DNA from: a bacterium
GTDB taxonomy: Bacteria > Patescibacteriota > JAUYIX01
DNA: 6,615 nucleotides
NCBI GenBank assembly: GCA_030688115.1
Contig: JAUYIX010000057.1
Location: 1-6,615, forward strand
Reading direction: 5' to 3'
The position numbers were made by a program, and so were the translations under genes. Of the stretch, positions 6,049-6,615 are shown piece after piece (positions within the stretch are counted from its first letter, which is position 1; each line of letters begins with the position of its first letter). The notes below the pieces were generated by a model. The model was not told where the DNA came from, ran no database searches, and was given only the letters and a program-made list of their open reading frames with translations.

Positions 6049-6062
6049 GTTTGTTCACAAAC
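6049..6062. promoter_or_regulatory. 14-bp palindrome GTTTGTtcACAAAC downstream of znuB
   Basis: Arms GTTTGT (6049-6054) and ACAAAC (6057-6062) are perfect inverted repeats with a two-base centre. The loop is too small for a stable hairpin, so a site for a dimeric DNA-binding protein is more likely. It lies 22 bases after the znuB stop and 80 bases before the next start. No known operator is assigned. Confidence 0.35.
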
Positions 6063-6090
6063 ATTGCATAGTGTGCACGATGCTTCTCAA

Positions 6091-6103
6091 CTTCCTAGGG
6101 AAG
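6091..6103. other. Short inverted repeat CTTCC-tag-GGAAG
   Basis: A 5-bp stem with a 3-base loop lies midway between znuB and the next gene. GCTTC at 6082-6086 can pair instead with GAAGC at 6100-6104, so two pairings are possible. No T run follows closely (the first is 6126-6130), so termination is doubtful. It may be incidental. Confidence 0.25.
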
Positions 6104-6132
6104 CTCGCTGGACAGTCTAACTAACTTTTTAA

Positions 6133-6138
6133 AGGGGG
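6133..6138 (+). promoter_or_regulatory. Purine-rich ribosome binding site ahead of the gene at 6142
   Basis: AGGGGG ends only three bases before the ATG, closer than the usual 5-9. It still fits anti-Shine-Dalgarno pairing partly and supports the ATG at 6142 as the start. Confidence 0.45.
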
Positions 6139-6141
6139 AAC

Positions 6142-6615
6142 ATGTCGCAGCGAGCACGCTATATACTCATAATCGTCATTTTGCTTGTTATTATTGGTGC
6201 GGGCGGTGGGTTAATCTATTACTTTACACGTGGCGCCGGATCACAAATCGCGACAAGTCTGGTTGGTGAGACGGATGATGGCTACCTACTACTTGATCGC
6301 TTTGCACGGATTCAAGAGGAGGGGGGAGCTAAGCGACTTACGGGCGGCACTAATATCCCTTGGGTACAAAGCTGTGTAAGTTCGCACAATCCGGGCGATC
6401 CAAGTGCCTACGACGGTCAGTCGGGGACCGGTTTTACCATCGATTACACTTGTACCAACGCGGATACGAGCACGGCCCACGCCCTCGAGGTGCGGACGTT
6501 TGATGCTCAGGCCTACGTGTTCCAGATACCGGGAGAACAATGTAGAGACGACGCAACCAAGGCCGCTCAACCTAACGGTTCTACCTGGCCTGCGGCAATC
6601 TCTCCACAGACCTTT
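6142..6615 (+). CDS. Membrane-anchored extracytoplasmic protein of unknown function (3' end outside window)
   Basis: The open frame runs 158 codons from ATG to the window edge without a stop, so the gene is cut off on the right. A short basic N-terminus (MSQRARY) precedes one hydrophobic segment (about 8-28), then a soluble Gly/Ser/Thr-rich domain. This is the layout of a signal-anchored protein facing outward. With no cleavage site or lipobox Cys near the helix, it probably stays tethered. Three Cys (78, 104, 134) lie outside and could form a disulfide. I do not recognise the family. It lacks the features of a ZnuA-type receptor seen so far: no lipobox and no His-rich loop. The purine-rich AAAGGGGG just before the ATG supports this start. 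The 115-base gap and palindromes upstream suggest separate control from znuCB. Confidence 0.72.
   Translation, partial: MSQRARYILIIVILLVIIGAGGGLIYYFTRGAGSQIATSLVGETDDGYLLLDRFARIQEEGGAKRLTGGTNIPWVQSCVSSHNPGDPSAYDGQSGTGFTIDYTCTNADTSTAHALEVRTFDAQAYVFQIPGEQCRDDATKAAQPNGSTWPAAISPQTF

Noticed and set aside
5729..6124. 131-codon plus-strand frame overlapping the end of znuB and the spacer
   Set aside because: Most of it is znuB in another frame; the Cys/Gly-rich product looks non-biological and has no start signals.
6289..6570. 93-codon minus-strand frame opposite the last gene
   Set aside because: The plus-strand frame starts with a clear signal anchor and stays open to the window edge; the antisense frame has no support.

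Overview
The window looks like chromosome from a small-genome bacterium of the Candidate Phyla Radiation, most likely Candidatus Saccharibacteria (TM7). This placement is inference. It rests on recall of similar proteins (the VirD4/TraG-like ATPase with a DFYLYLDEFQNF Walker B block and the 220-residue protein beside it), on compact gene packing, and on a scarcity of Shine-Dalgarno sequences. TGA and TAG both end genes here, so the UGA-to-Gly code of SR1/Gracilibacteria does not apply.

Layout, left to right. (1) 1-530 is the C-terminal part of a VirD4/TraG/HerA-like ATPase. Homology appears to run in the same frame on both sides of an amber codon at 42-44, so it is broken or misread. (2) 611-3354 is a tight plus-strand cluster: a conserved protein of unknown function with an internal duplication, a GtrA-family membrane protein joined by a GTGA overlap, and dnaX (clamp-loader tau subunit). 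The linker of dnaX holds a 21-bp tandem duplication that runs into an A7 tract with a +1-frame TGA directly after it, a possible slippage site for a short gamma form. (3) 3405-3479 is tRNA-Gln(TTG) with encoded CCA, followed by a hairpin terminator. (4) 3569-3817 on the minus strand is a small Cys/His-rich protein with a near-consensus promoter and a good Shine-Dalgarno. (5) 3910-6026 is a plus-strand cluster: a six-helix membrane protein resembling DUF2238/YjdF, then the ATPase and permease of a Zn/Mn-type ABC importer (znuC-znuB, ATGA overlap). (6) 6142 to the end is the start of a membrane-anchored extracytoplasmic protein of unknown function, cut by the window edge.

The minus-strand gene and the metal-transport cluster diverge from a 92-bp region where opposing -35 boxes overlap almost completely. 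The plus-strand start point predicted there falls on the ATG, which suggests leaderless translation. No solute-binding protein for the ABC importer is visible. No clearly new multi-gene system is evident; the strongest leads are the dnaX linker, the amber codon, the shared divergent promoter, and the unknown genes around the importer.
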